Of a stretch of 64,000 nt of DNA, positions 56,191 through 64,000 are shown one piece after another; position 1 is the first letter of the stretch; each line of letters opens with the position of its first letter. The translations under genes and the position numbers were made by a program. The notes under the pieces are model-generated. The model worked only from the letters and a program-made list of their open reading frames with translations, did not search any database and had not been told where the DNA came from. Where the stretch lies: assembly GCF_014641945.1 (NCBI RefSeq), contig NZ_BMIJ01000004.1, positions 212,691 through 276,690 on the forward strand. Direction: 5' to 3'. Origin of the DNA: Marinobacterium zhoushanense (GTDB lineage Bacteria; Pseudomonadota; Gammaproteobacteria; Pseudomonadales; Balneatricaceae).

Positions 56191-56334
56191 ATGCTGACAA
56201 CTCTGGTTATTTTGGCCATGATCGCCGTAGCAGGTTTTGCGTGGGCGCAGTTTAGTGCGCTCAACCAGCAGCAGCGAGATGTTGCGCCCTTACGCATCCG
56301 GTCTGACGAGCATCGTCCACGCCGCCGTCGCTAA
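56191..56334 (+). CDS. 47-residue single-helix membrane peptide
   Basis: A well-placed AGGAGA lies 8 bp before this ATG. The product MLTTLVILAMIAVAGFAWAQ opens with one hydrophobic helix, followed by a polar stretch and a strongly basic end (RPRRRR). The helix could be a signal anchor or a cleavable signal peptide (AWA-Q). It lies 106 bp after the glutaredoxin gene on the same strand. I do not recognise a family. The good ribosome site and helix make it likely to be a real small gene. Confidence 0.6.
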   Translation: MLTTLVILAMIAVAGFAWAQFSALNQQQRDVAPLRIRSDEHRPRRRR

Positions 56335-56593
56335 CGTTAAATATCCTTATCCGGTTTGGCAGTTGCATTGGTTCGATCGACGCAATTGCCAGACTCTACA
56401 CCAGCAAGATTTCGTCACACCAATACGCTCTATTACAAAGCCGCTCTATTAACAACAGTCACTGGCTACCAAGTCCACATGATAGCTCGTCAAAGCAATC
56501 ATAGAATGCCACTACCTGCGACACACCGACTTTGTCGACTACCTGTTAATCGACTACCTGATACCCCCCCATAACCAATTTCAAAATCGACAT
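56335..56593. other. Non-coding gap
   Basis: This is intergenic DNA between the small membrane peptide gene and the minus-strand terminator. No coding sequence, repeat or RNA structure stands out. Confidence 0.45.
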
Positions 56594-56632
56594 ATAAAAA
56601 AAGGCCGCGAGCGTTTACACGCCCGCGGCCTT
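56594..56632 (-). terminator. Strong Rho-independent terminator
   Basis: On the minus strand AAGGCCGCG (56632-56624) pairs with CGCGGCCTT (56609-56601), with an inner GGCG-type extension, followed by seven or more T residues. It ends the unit driven by the promoter at 56725-56754 and could also end the EAL operon. Confidence 0.9.
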
Positions 56633-56718
56633 AACGAATTCACTTGCTAGCCGAGGCATTATTAACCATGCCTCGCTGCGCGGGTACGCCTTCCATGTAA
56701 CCGGCAGTGGTGAAAAGG
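56594..56718 (-). ncRNA. Candidate small RNA of about 120 nt
   Basis: A near-consensus promoter (56725-56754) and a strong terminator (56594-56632) enclose a minus-strand unit. It folds into an internal hairpin, GAGGCAT with ATGCCTC, at about 56653-56675, and the terminator hairpin. It contains an AUGGAAGG stretch near the 5' end, a GGA motif of the type bound by CsrA/RsmA. The only reading frame, 18 codons from ATGGAAGGC, has no ribosome site. I do not recognise an Rfam family. Expression is not shown by sequence. Confidence 0.4.
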
Positions 56719-56724
56719 GCCAAT

Positions 56725-56754
56725 ATTATAGCACTGGAAATTACAGTGTGTCAC
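56725..56754 (-). promoter_or_regulatory. Sigma70-type promoter of the candidate small RNA
   Basis: On the minus strand GTGACA (56754-56749) and a perfect TATAAT (56730-56725) are separated by 18 bp, with TG at the extended -10 position (TGCTATAAT). It lies about 20 bp after the stop of the 73-residue gene and points to the unit ending at 56594. Confidence 0.65.
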
Positions 56755-56775
56755 TAGACCTGCCTGAGCTGGGGA

Positions 56776-56997
56776 TCACCCCTCCTTCTCCGCCACCTCA
56801 ACCAGAACCTCCTCCACCGGCCTGGGATGAAACTCGCCAAAGCCGCCCTCTATCGTCCAGAGCTCAAGCCCCTGCTCGACACGCACAACCCTGTCGAAAC
56901 GCTTGCGAAGATAGGGCACAGCTTCCTCAAGAGTGTCGATATCACACAGCATGACACCGCCTCGCCCATTCTCGGTCGTAAAGAGATAGCTCTTCAT
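56776..56997 (-). CDS. Small hypothetical protein coupled to the GGDEF-EAL gene
   Basis: The 73-residue acidic protein (LFTTENGRGGVMLCDIDTLEEAV... in part) has no membrane segment or metal motif that I can assign. It starts inside the stop of the GGDEF-EAL gene (ATGA), so the two are translationally coupled. It could be a small partner of that enzyme. No function is proposed. Confidence 0.7.
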   Translation of the reverse strand: MKSYLFTTENGRGGVMLCDIDTLEEAVPYLRKRFDRVVRVEQGLELWTIEGGFGEFHPRPVEEVLVEVAEKEG

Positions 56998-59531
56998 TCA
57001 CTCCCCCCGCTCAAAAAAGAGATGGCCGAATACTGTTCGCACCACTCCACAAACGCCTCTGCACTCTTCGGTCGGCAGATCAGATACCCCTGCGCCTGAT
57101 CACACCCGAGTTCTCGCAGCAAACCAAGCTGCTCAGGCGTTTCAACCCCCTCTGCGACTACGCTGAGTCCCAGCGCCTGACTCATGGCGATAATCGCTTT
57201 AACCAGCTGGCGATCACGCTCCGACTCGGTAATGCTATTGATGAAGCTACGATCGATTTTAAGATGATCCAGCGACATGGTGCGGATATAGCTCAAACTT
57301 GAGAAGCCCGTACCGAAGTCGTCGATAGACACCCCCACTCCGCGCTCGCGCAGCGCCAGCAGCGTTTCAGCTGTCTGTTCCGCATTATCCATGAAGCTGG
57401 TTTCCGTCAACTCGATACTCAGCCAGCGGCTATCCAGGCCGCTTCGAGCCAACTCAGATTCAATACGCTGCAAAATCGAACCATTCTGGAACTGGCGCGC
57501 CGAGATATTGATTGCAACCGGCACGGCACACCCCTGCCCCAACCACTGCTGCACTTGTGCCACCGCCTCTTGCAGAACCCAATCACCGATATCGTTGATC
57601 AGCCCCGTATCCTCTGCCAACGGGATAAAGAGATCCGGCGGAACCGTGCCCAACTCGACGTTATGCCAACGAATCAACGCTTCGACACCCACCACCTCGC
57701 CGGTGGTCAGACGGATCTTGGGCTGATACACCAGAGAGAACTCACTCTTCTCCAAGGCCCGGTGCAACTGAGCTGCGATCATATAGCGGGAGCGGCGCTT
57801 CTGATGCAGCTCCTGCGAAAAGAAGCTGTACTTGTTCTGCCCAAGCTCCTTGGACTGATGTAGAGCCGCTTCCGCCGAGCTGAGCAGTTCACCCGCGCTG
57901 TCTCCATCCAGAGGATACACAGCAGCCCCGATACTGGCGGTAATACGCACCTCCGTGGCATTCACCAACACCGGCATCGAGATTATTCTGGACAGATGTT
58001 CAATCCGTGTGTGCAGATTGTCTTCGGTGATTTCGGTCAGGATCAGATTGAATTCATCACCGCCAGGCCGCCCGGCGGTATCTCCGGCGCCCAGCGCCCC
58101 ATCGATTCGATCGGCGATGGTTTTAAGAACCTCATCGCCACACTGCTGACCGAAGCGCTCGTTGATCCGTTTGAACATGTCCAGGTCAATCGCAAGCACT
58201 GCGATACTGCTTACATTGTCCCTGGCATAGCGCGTGGCCATCTCCAAACGGTCCTGGAACAGACGCCTGTTCGCCAGCCGGGTCAGATCATCGAACAACG
58301 CCATCTGCTGTATGCGTGCTTCCGAACGCTTTACTTCGGTCAGATCATGGAAAATCGCCGCATATTGGGTGACGCGCCCCTCGGCATCCGTAATCGCCGT
58401 AATGCTCAGCCACTCAGGATACACATCGCCGCGTTTCGTACGGTTCCAGATCTCTCCTTGCCACTCGCCATGCTGACGTAGCGCGCTCCACATACGGTCA
58501 TAGAAGACGCGATCATGGCGGCCGGAGCTGAGAACCTTGGGGTTCTTGCCAATTACCTCATGCGCTTCATACCCCGTGATCGCGGTAAATGCTGGATTGA
58601 CGCTTTGAATTGCGCCAGCCGCATCGGTGACCACGACGCCCTCCATCGACGCATTGATCACCCGCTCAATCAAGCGAAGATTCTGAATCGACTGCTCCAG
58701 CGCCTCGCTATTGGTCAGCAGCATTTGACGCAAGCGCGACACGTAGTCCCGCTCGACGCTGCGCAAAATATCGGTATAGGACAGCAGCCGTGTAATCCGC
58801 CCTTGTTCATCCTCGAGACCAAGGTGGCGGAAGCCATGACGACGGAAGATTTTGCGGGCCACGTAAAGACTGGTATCGGCCGCAACCGAGACCAGTTCGG
58901 ACAGTGTGAAATCTCGCAGCGGCCGACTTAACGAGTCTCCCGACGCCAGAATACGGATCACGTCGGATTCGGTCAGAATATAGTGAATATCGCCATTTCG
59001 GATCAGCACAGCACTTTGGTTGTGGCTGCGCAACAGCGCGATCGCCTCACGCATCTGGGCAGACGCATCCAGCATCAGGGCACTGGCTGGCGCGATATCG
59101 GACACACTGCGCAGAAACAGATCGTGTTCGATCCCCTGGCTGTTAACGATATCGCTCTCGCTGGCGATACCGATCAGCTTTCCCCTGGTGTCGACCACAA
59201 TGGCGTGCTTTAGTTGCTGTCCTAACAGCTCGACGCCTACCTCATCGACACTGGTTTCAGCGCCCACAATCAGAAGCTGAGTCGACATGACATCGGCAAC
59301 GGGCAATTCGCGCCCCTGTGGGCCCGCTTTGATACAACAGCTCATCGCCTCACGGGTTGTCAGCATGCCGACTGGAGTTCCATCGTCGCAAATCAGCACA
59401 GAACCGATATGGTGGCCGGACATGAGCTGCAGCGCGTACTCAAGGGTATCGCCCGGATCGCAGCAGACCACGTCAGTTTGACATATACGCGCTACCGCCA
59501 TGCCGTGGTTCATCAGTACTTCAGTGTTCAT
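56994..59531 (-). CDS. Cyclic-di-GMP protein: CBS repeats-PAS-GGDEF-EAL
   Basis: The 845-residue cytoplasmic protein has about four CBS motifs (1-265; HHIGSVLICDDGTPVGMLT, KHAIVVDTRGKLIGIAS, FRHLGLEDEQGRITRLL). A PAS domain follows (about 290-400; NPAFTAITGYEAHEVIGKNP), then a GGDEF domain with intact RPGGDEF and IDLDMFKRIN. The EAL domain has VEALIRW, ELTETSF and IDDFGTGFSS. Both catalytic motifs look functional. CBS domains usually bind adenine nucleotides, so c-di-GMP turnover may respond to energy state. There is no membrane anchor. Confidence 0.95.
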   Translation of the reverse strand: MNTEVLMNHGMAVARICQTDVVCCDPGDTLEYALQLMSGHHIGSVLICDDGTPVGMLTTREAMSCCIKAGPQGRELPVADVMSTQLLIVGAETSVDEVGVELLGQQLKHAIVVDTRGKLIGIASESDIVNSQGIEHDLFLRSVSDIAPASALMLDASAQMREAIALLRSHNQSAVLIRNGDIHYILTESDVIRILASGDSLSRPLRDFTLSELVSVAADTSLYVARKIFRRHGFRHLGLEDEQGRITRLLSYTDILRSVERDYVSRLRQMLLTNSEALEQSIQNLRLIERVINASMEGVVVTDAAGAIQSVNPAFTAITGYEAHEVIGKNPKVLSSGRHDRVFYDRMWSALRQHGEWQGEIWNRTKRGDVYPEWLSITAITDAEGRVTQYAAIFHDLTEVKRSEARIQQMALFDDLTRLANRRLFQDRLEMATRYARDNVSSIAVLAIDLDMFKRINERFGQQCGDEVLKTIADRIDGALGAGDTAGRPGGDEFNLILTEITEDNLHTRIEHLSRIISMPVLVNATEVRITASIGAAVYPLDGDSAGELLSSAEAALHQSKELGQNKYSFFSQELHQKRRSRYMIAAQLHRALEKSEFSLVYQPKIRLTTGEVVGVEALIRWHNVELGTVPPDLFIPLAEDTGLINDIGDWVLQEAVAQVQQWLGQGCAVPVAINISARQFQNGSILQRIESELARSGLDSRWLSIELTETSFMDNAEQTAETLLALRERGVGVSIDDFGTGFSSLSYIRTMSLDHLKIDRSFINSITESERDRQLVKAIIAMSQALGLSVVAEGVETPEQLGLLRELGCDQAQGYLICRPKSAEAFVEWCEQYSAISFLSGGSE

Positions 59532-59730
59532 GCCGGGTGAAACGCTGTCCGTCGTTTAGAGTTGAAAATATGGCAGCATTGTAACAGCTGAGGGTAATTG
59601 CGGTAAGGATAAATCCCCGCTCGGCAGCCGACTGTAAAATTCAACCAACATCTTGTCTTGCTGACGATTTTCCTCAATTAAATACTGTATGATCTAACGA
59701 TAGGGAAACGCGCGTTCGGAGTTAACACAC

Positions 59731-62025
59731 ATGCCTCATCCTCTCGCTACACTGACGGCGCTGGTCGAACAGATCGCCCGTACTCAAGACCCAGCCGCCA
59801 TCATGGAAACGATCGTGCAGCGTCTTAGTGAACTGCTGGAGGTCGAAGTATGCAGCATCTATCTATGCACGCCCGAGCGGGATGCCCTGATACTTGCTTC
59901 TACGCAGGGCCTTTCCGATGCAGCCGTCGGCAAGGTGAGCCTGGCCATGAACGAGGGTTTGGTAGGTCATATCGCCGCCACATTGAGCGCCGTAAACCTT
60001 GCCGATGCACCATCGGACGATCGTTTTGTCTACATCCCCGAGACCCATGAGAAGCCCTATCATCGTTTCCTCGGCGTCCCCCTGTTGCATCTGCGCAAAC
60101 TGGTCGGCGTATTGGTGATACAGGGCCATCAGCGCGAACCTTTCAGCGACGAGGATGAAGCGTTTCTGATCACCGTGGCGTCGCAGCTCGGCAGCACACT
60201 CTACCAGCTGCATCGGGACGGCAAGTGGATGTCCAACCTTCAGGATGTCTCTCCTTTTCGCCGCTATACCGGTATCAAAGGTGCCCCCGGAGTAGGCCAG
60301 GGGCGTCTGTGGCTGATCCACCCTCACCTGTCACTCGCCGACGTCAAGGAGGCGATGACCAGTAACCCTGCGCAACAGAAAAGCGATTTTGCCGACGCCC
60401 TCGAAGCCGTGCGCAAAGAGCTCGAGTCGGGTTCCGGCAAATTAGGCCAGCACCTGCCGGCAGACGTTCGCGCACTGTTCCACGTCTACGAGCTGATGCT
60501 GCAAAGCCCGGAACTCAGTGAGGGTGTATTGCGACTGATCAACGGAGGCGCGTCTGCAGACTGGGCACTGAAGCAGACCATCGATGAGATGGCCTCGATG
60601 TTCGAGCAGTCCAGCGATCCTTATATGCAGGCGCGCAGCGAAGATATACGCAATATAGGACAGCGGATCCTGAACCAGATCCTCGAACGTGACCAGCAGG
60701 TTCTCGAGGCCCCGGATGAAGAGCTGATTCTTGCTGGCGATCTGATCAGCATCGCCGACCTGGCGAGTTTTCCGCAGCAGCGTATCCGAGGCCTGCTTTG
60801 CACCGCCGGCTCCACGCTATCGCACACCGCAATCGTGGCCAACGCCTTGGGTATACCTGCGGTCATGGGCGTCGAGGGCCTCGAGCCAGAACACTATCGT
60901 GGCGCAAGGGTAATCATCGACGGCAACCGTGCCGAATGCGTGGTCAACCCGCCCCAGGCGTTGATGAACGAATATAAGCGCATGATCGATCAGGAGCAGC
61001 GCTTCATGCGCGATCTGGATCGATTACGCGACATGCCGGCGGAAACCCTGGACGGTATGCGCGTTAAACTGCTGACCAACACCGGTCTGCTCGCTGACGC
61101 CACTCCGGGGCTTCAGCGTGGTGCGGAAGGGGTCGGCCTGTACCGTTCGGAAATCCCGTTCATGATCCACGACAGCTTCCCGACGGAGCAGGAGCAATAC
61201 CGCCTCTACAGCAAAGTGCTGAAGGCCTATGCGCCGCGTCCGGTTTCAATGCGCACGCTGGATATCGGCGGGGACAAACAACTGCCCTATTTTGAGATCA
61301 ATGAAAGCAACCCCTATTTAGGCTGGCGGGGTATTCGCTTCACGCTCGACAACACTCAGCTGCTGGTCAGCCAGATCCGCGCCATGCTGCGTGCCCATGC
61401 TGAACATGGCAACCTCAAACTGCTGGTGCCGATGATCAGCCGTGTCGATGAGATCAAGACCGTCCGTGAACTGGTGGAGAAAGCGGCCGAAGCACTTAAA
61501 CGTGATGGAATCGAGGTCGGCATACCGGAGATCGGGATGATGATCGAGGTGCCCTCAGCAATGTTGCTGCTGCCCAAGCTGGCTCCCTATATCGACTTCG
61601 TATCAGTGGGCTCCAACGATCTTACGCAGTACCTGCTGGCGGTGGACCGCAACAACCCCAGGGTATCGAACCTATTCGACAACATGCATCCGGCGATGCT
61701 GGTTGCGCTCGAGCATATCCTCGGCCAGTGTCGTCAACTTAATCTGCCGGTATCCCTGTGTGGCGAGATGGCGTCGGATCCCGTCGCCGTGCTGATGCTG
61801 GTAGCCTTGGGTTACGACTGCCTTAGCCTTAGCGCCTACAATATCCCGAAGATCAAACTGCTGATCCGCTCGCTACATCACGCCGATCTGCTTCCGCTGC
61901 TGGAACAGGCACGCCACTGCTCCGACGAAACACAGATAAGGGCACTGTTTTCACCGGTACTCGAGCGCCTGGGCTGGTCATCCGATCATCGCCAGCCACC
62001 GGAGCAAAGCAAACCGCAGCCTTAA
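59731..62025 (+). CDS. ptsP: PEP-protein phosphotransferase of the nitrogen PTS (PtsP, EI-Ntr)
   Basis: The 764-residue enzyme has an N-terminal GAF domain (about 15-160) followed by the enzyme I region. The phosphohistidine is in GSTLSHTAIVANALG (about residue 364), and the PEP-binding barrel shows DIGGDKQLPYF, GWRGIRF, SNDLTQYLLA and SLCGEMASD. It passes phosphate from PEP to NPr and on to EIIA-Ntr, tuning nitrogen and potassium responses. The usual neighbour rppH is absent. Confidence 0.97.
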   Translation: MPHPLATLTALVEQIARTQDPAAIMETIVQRLSELLEVEVCSIYLCTPERDALILASTQGLSDAAVGKVSLAMNEGLVGHIAATLSAVNLADAPSDDRFVYIPETHEKPYHRFLGVPLLHLRKLVGVLVIQGHQREPFSDEDEAFLITVASQLGSTLYQLHRDGKWMSNLQDVSPFRRYTGIKGAPGVGQGRLWLIHPHLSLADVKEAMTSNPAQQKSDFADALEAVRKELESGSGKLGQHLPADVRALFHVYELMLQSPELSEGVLRLINGGASADWALKQTIDEMASMFEQSSDPYMQARSEDIRNIGQRILNQILERDQQVLEAPDEELILAGDLISIADLASFPQQRIRGLLCTAGSTLSHTAIVANALGIPAVMGVEGLEPEHYRGARVIIDGNRAECVVNPPQALMNEYKRMIDQEQRFMRDLDRLRDMPAETLDGMRVKLLTNTGLLADATPGLQRGAEGVGLYRSEIPFMIHDSFPTEQEQYRLYSKVLKAYAPRPVSMRTLDIGGDKQLPYFEINESNPYLGWRGIRFTLDNTQLLVSQIRAMLRAHAEHGNLKLLVPMISRVDEIKTVRELVEKAAEALKRDGIEVGIPEIGMMIEVPSAMLLLPKLAPYIDFVSVGSNDLTQYLLAVDRNNPRVSNLFDNMHPAMLVALEHILGQCRQLNLPVSLCGEMASDPVAVLMLVALGYDCLSLSAYNIPKIKLLIRSLHHADLLPLLEQARHCSDETQIRALFSPVLERLGWSSDHRQPPEQSKPQP

Positions 62026-62035
62026 TCTCCCTTCC

Positions 62036-62054
62036 GGGCGGCCTACTGCCGCCC
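62036..62054 (+). terminator. Hairpin after ptsP
   Basis: GGGCGGC and GCCGCCC form a perfect 7-bp stem with a 5-nt loop, 10 bp after the ptsP stop, followed by ACCCCCTTT. Confidence 0.6.
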
Positions 62055-62292
62055 ACCCCCTTTAAAATTCATCACAACGAAGAAAAACAGGAAAAATTTT
62101 CACTTAAAAAACTCATTTTTTGCTTGCTGCAAACGCGCTTCTGCCGTCCAATTGCGCCGCTCTCCTGCTGCCGTTACCAGCCTGCGCAGCGCACACTCAA
62201 TATCGTGTAATACTAAAATCGATCACATAATTCTGCGCTCGACGATCCGATAGCTCCCGTCTCGGATGATTGCGCGTTGACAGGATAATGGT

Positions 62293-63330
62293 ATGAAAAT
62301 CTGCTTTCTGATGTATCCCTGGGAACAGGTAAAACCCGATACCGACAGCACACTGCGCATGGTGCATGAAGCGGTTCAGCGCGGCCATACCGTGGCGATC
62401 ACCTCACCGGCGAGTTTGACTATTCGAGAAAGCGTGGCCAGCGCCTTCTGCAATGTGTTCGCTAAAAAAAGCCGCGTAACGGATAATTTTTCCAGTTTTT
62501 ACCGCAATGCGGAGTTTCGCCGCAGCCGCCTGCCCCTGGCCGGATTCGATGTCATTATTGTGCGACTCAATCCGCCGCTGGATACGATCATCCTCAATTT
62601 CCTCGACTCGGTGCAGGACGATGTCTTCATCATGAACGACATCAACGGCATGCGCATTGCCAACAACAAGCTCTATACGGCTGCTTTCACCGGCCCCGCC
62701 GCCAAATACATGCCGACAACCCATGTCTCGAAGAACCGCGACTATCTTGAGAAAGTGCTGCAGGAGTCGCCGGGGGATCGCATGATCCTGAAGCCACTCA
62801 ACGGTTTCGGCGGCAAGGGCGTTATCGTGGTCGAAAAGAGCGCCCGACAGAGCTTCCGTTCGCTACTCGATTTCTATGTCGGCTCGGGTAGCAGCAGCAA
62901 CTATGTCATCCTGCAGGAGTTTGTCGAAGGCGCCGAGAATGGCGACGTCCGCATTCTGATGCTCAACGGCGAGCCGATCGGGGCGATGCGCCGAATCCCG
63001 GATGAGAACGATGTGCGTTCGAACGTTCACGCCGGCGGACGCGTGGTCAAGCACACGCTGACCCGTGAAGATAAGGAACTCTGCCGCGCAATCGGCCCCA
63101 AGCTGGTTCGCGACGGCCTGTACTTTACCGGGCTGGATGTGATTAACGGCAAGTTGATAGAGGTGAACGTTATGGCACCTGGCGGTATTGTCCGTATCAA
63201 CAAGTTGAATCGTGTGCGCTTACAGCGTCAGGTACTGGACTTCGTCGAGAACGTGGTGGAAGCCAAAGCGCTTGTCGAGCGACAGAAGAACGCCTTCCGC
63301 CAGGCGATAGACGATGCAAACACTCTCTGA
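62293..63330 (+). CDS. Glutathione synthetase-like ATP-grasp ligase
   Basis: The 345-residue protein aligns with GshB. It has an N-terminal domain (ICFLMYPWEQV, DSTLRMVHEAVQRGH), MNDINGMRIANNKL, the ATP-binding loop ILKPLNGFGGKGV, EFVEGAENGDVRILMLNG, and the metal-binding strand LIEVNVMAPGGI (GshB: LTEINVTSPT). It is longer than E. coli GshB (316), and the final loop differs, so the substrate may not be gamma-Glu-Cys. It overlaps the next gene by 17 bp, indicating a shared pathway. Confidence 0.88.
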   Translation: MKICFLMYPWEQVKPDTDSTLRMVHEAVQRGHTVAITSPASLTIRESVASAFCNVFAKKSRVTDNFSSFYRNAEFRRSRLPLAGFDVIIVRLNPPLDTIILNFLDSVQDDVFIMNDINGMRIANNKLYTAAFTGPAAKYMPTTHVSKNRDYLEKVLQESPGDRMILKPLNGFGGKGVIVVEKSARQSFRSLLDFYVGSGSSSNYVILQEFVEGAENGDVRILMLNGEPIGAMRRIPDENDVRSNVHAGGRVVKHTLTREDKELCRAIGPKLVRDGLYFTGLDVINGKLIEVNVMAPGGIVRINKLNRVRLQRQVLDFVENVVEAKALVERQKNAFRQAIDDANTL

Positions 63331-64000
63331 AGCCCGTTTACTCGAGCTGATCAGTCAGCGCCGCCCCGTGCATGCACGGATACGCGGCGCCGGCCTGCGG
63401 ATCCGCATCGATCATTATCTGCCGGTGGTGGCCTGCGTCCTGCACGCCGGCACCACTCTCCCAGATGACTATGGCGAGCGTCTTGCCGTTAACGACGAAC
63501 AGCGTCAGGCACTGGAGGAGCGCGGCTGCGAGCACCTTGCCGAGCTGATGCCGATCTCCATCATCCAGGAGGAGTCGCGGCTGGCCTGTGACCTGAACCA
63601 GCCGCTCAGTCACTGCTTACCTGAACATAGCGACGCCGGCGCCATCTGGCAGCGCCTCCCCACCAAACGGATGCGCGAACGAGCCGAGCGCAGTTATCGC
63701 CGTTTCTACCGTATCCTCGACGCCCTGATCGATATCCTGGAGAGCAAGGGCGACGCCTGCCTGGTGGTGGATCTGCACAGCCATACCCTGAGCAACCACT
63801 CGACAAGCCTGTTCCATATACCGACGGAGACCGGCGTACATGATGGAAAACAGCCACTCATCGAAGCGCTGTTAAAGCAGCTGGCGCGTGTAAAGCTGCC
63901 TCAGCTAACCACCAGCGTCAGCAGTGGGCCCGACAACGTGGAGAGCCACCAGCTCGCCAACGATATCGAAAGACGGCACGCCAACACCCGTGTGCTCAGT
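63314..64000 (+). CDS. N-formylglutamate amidohydrolase-like protein (3' end outside window)
   Basis: The frame starts at an ATG inside the end of the ATP-grasp gene and stays open for 229 codons to the window end. Features of the FGase family seen are ARIRGAGLRIRIDHYLP, DLNQPLSHCLPE and LVVDLHSHTLSNHSTS, where the metal-binding residues of these carboxypeptidase-like folds lie. Family members hydrolyse N-formylglutamate or related amides. Its overlap with an ATP-grasp ligase suggests it trims or processes a small peptide made by that ligase. Confidence 0.82.
   Translation, partial: MQTLSEARLLELISQRRPVHARIRGAGLRIRIDHYLPVVACVLHAGTTLPDDYGERLAVNDEQRQALEERGCEHLAELMPISIIQEESRLACDLNQPLSHCLPEHSDAGAIWQRLPTKRMRERAERSYRRFYRILDALIDILESKGDACLVVDLHSHTLSNHSTSLFHIPTETGVHDGKQPLIEALLKQLARVKLPQLTTSVSSGPDNVESHQLANDIERRHANTRVLS

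Noticed and set aside
56645..56701. 18-codon peptide frame on the minus strand inside the candidate small RNA
   Set aside because: There is no ribosome binding site and the frame runs through the hairpin, so an RNA is the simpler reading.
1..64000. tRNA, rRNA, CRISPR, insertion sequence or prophage
   Set aside because: I looked for CCA-ended cloverleafs, regular repeat-spacer arrays, transposase motifs and phage genes and found none.

Overview
The window reads as a contiguous piece of a gammaproteobacterial chromosome, probably a marine or aquatic heterotroph. hrpA, mqo, ptsP, selO, yidD, ppnN and a small general porin fit that group, as do several TRAP, TTT and ABC uptake systems. The genus is not decidable from the sequence alone. 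I see no rRNA, tRNA, CRISPR array, insertion sequence or prophage.

Layout. 1-2650: end of a tripartite tricarboxylate transporter (tctB, tctA) and an IclR regulator. 2670-14430: a quinate/shikimate catabolic island. It holds a two-domain 3-dehydroshikimate dehydratase (QuiC), a RidA protein, an AEC carrier, an NAD-type shikimate/quinate dehydrogenase, a DctPQM TRAP transporter, a type II dehydroquinase and two GntR/FCD regulators. It also holds a split copy of QuiC whose metal ligands have eroded. A TATAGGA(T/G)AT element recurs in three of its promoter regions. 14494-16825: a membrane class III cyclase and an exported partner. 17027-22981: a YejABEF-like peptide ABC importer whose ATPase appears to start at ATT.

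22993-34627: the most unusual block. It contains a degenerate ABC exporter-like protein with a ~290-residue insertion, four glycosyltransferases, a histidine phosphatase and a deacetylase-like protein in tightly overlapping convergent operons. Next to these sit a second membrane cyclase, an HD-type protein and a cNMP-binding protein. I propose a glycan assembly/export system that may be tied to cyclic nucleotide signalling.

34758-64000: mostly housekeeping and cell-envelope genes (selO, porin, hrpA, acyl-CoA ligase, class II amidotransferase, bactofilin with its M23 peptidase, ppnN, PIN-PhoH, mqo, yidD, mscS, SH3 protein, glutaredoxin, a CBS-PAS-GGDEF-EAL protein, ptsP). Embedded in it are a pseudo-PutA protein lacking both ALDH catalytic residues, an orphan promoter-terminator unit that looks like a small RNA, a 47-residue membrane peptide gene, and an ATP-grasp ligase overlapping an N-formylglutamate amidohydrolase-like gene cut by the window end.
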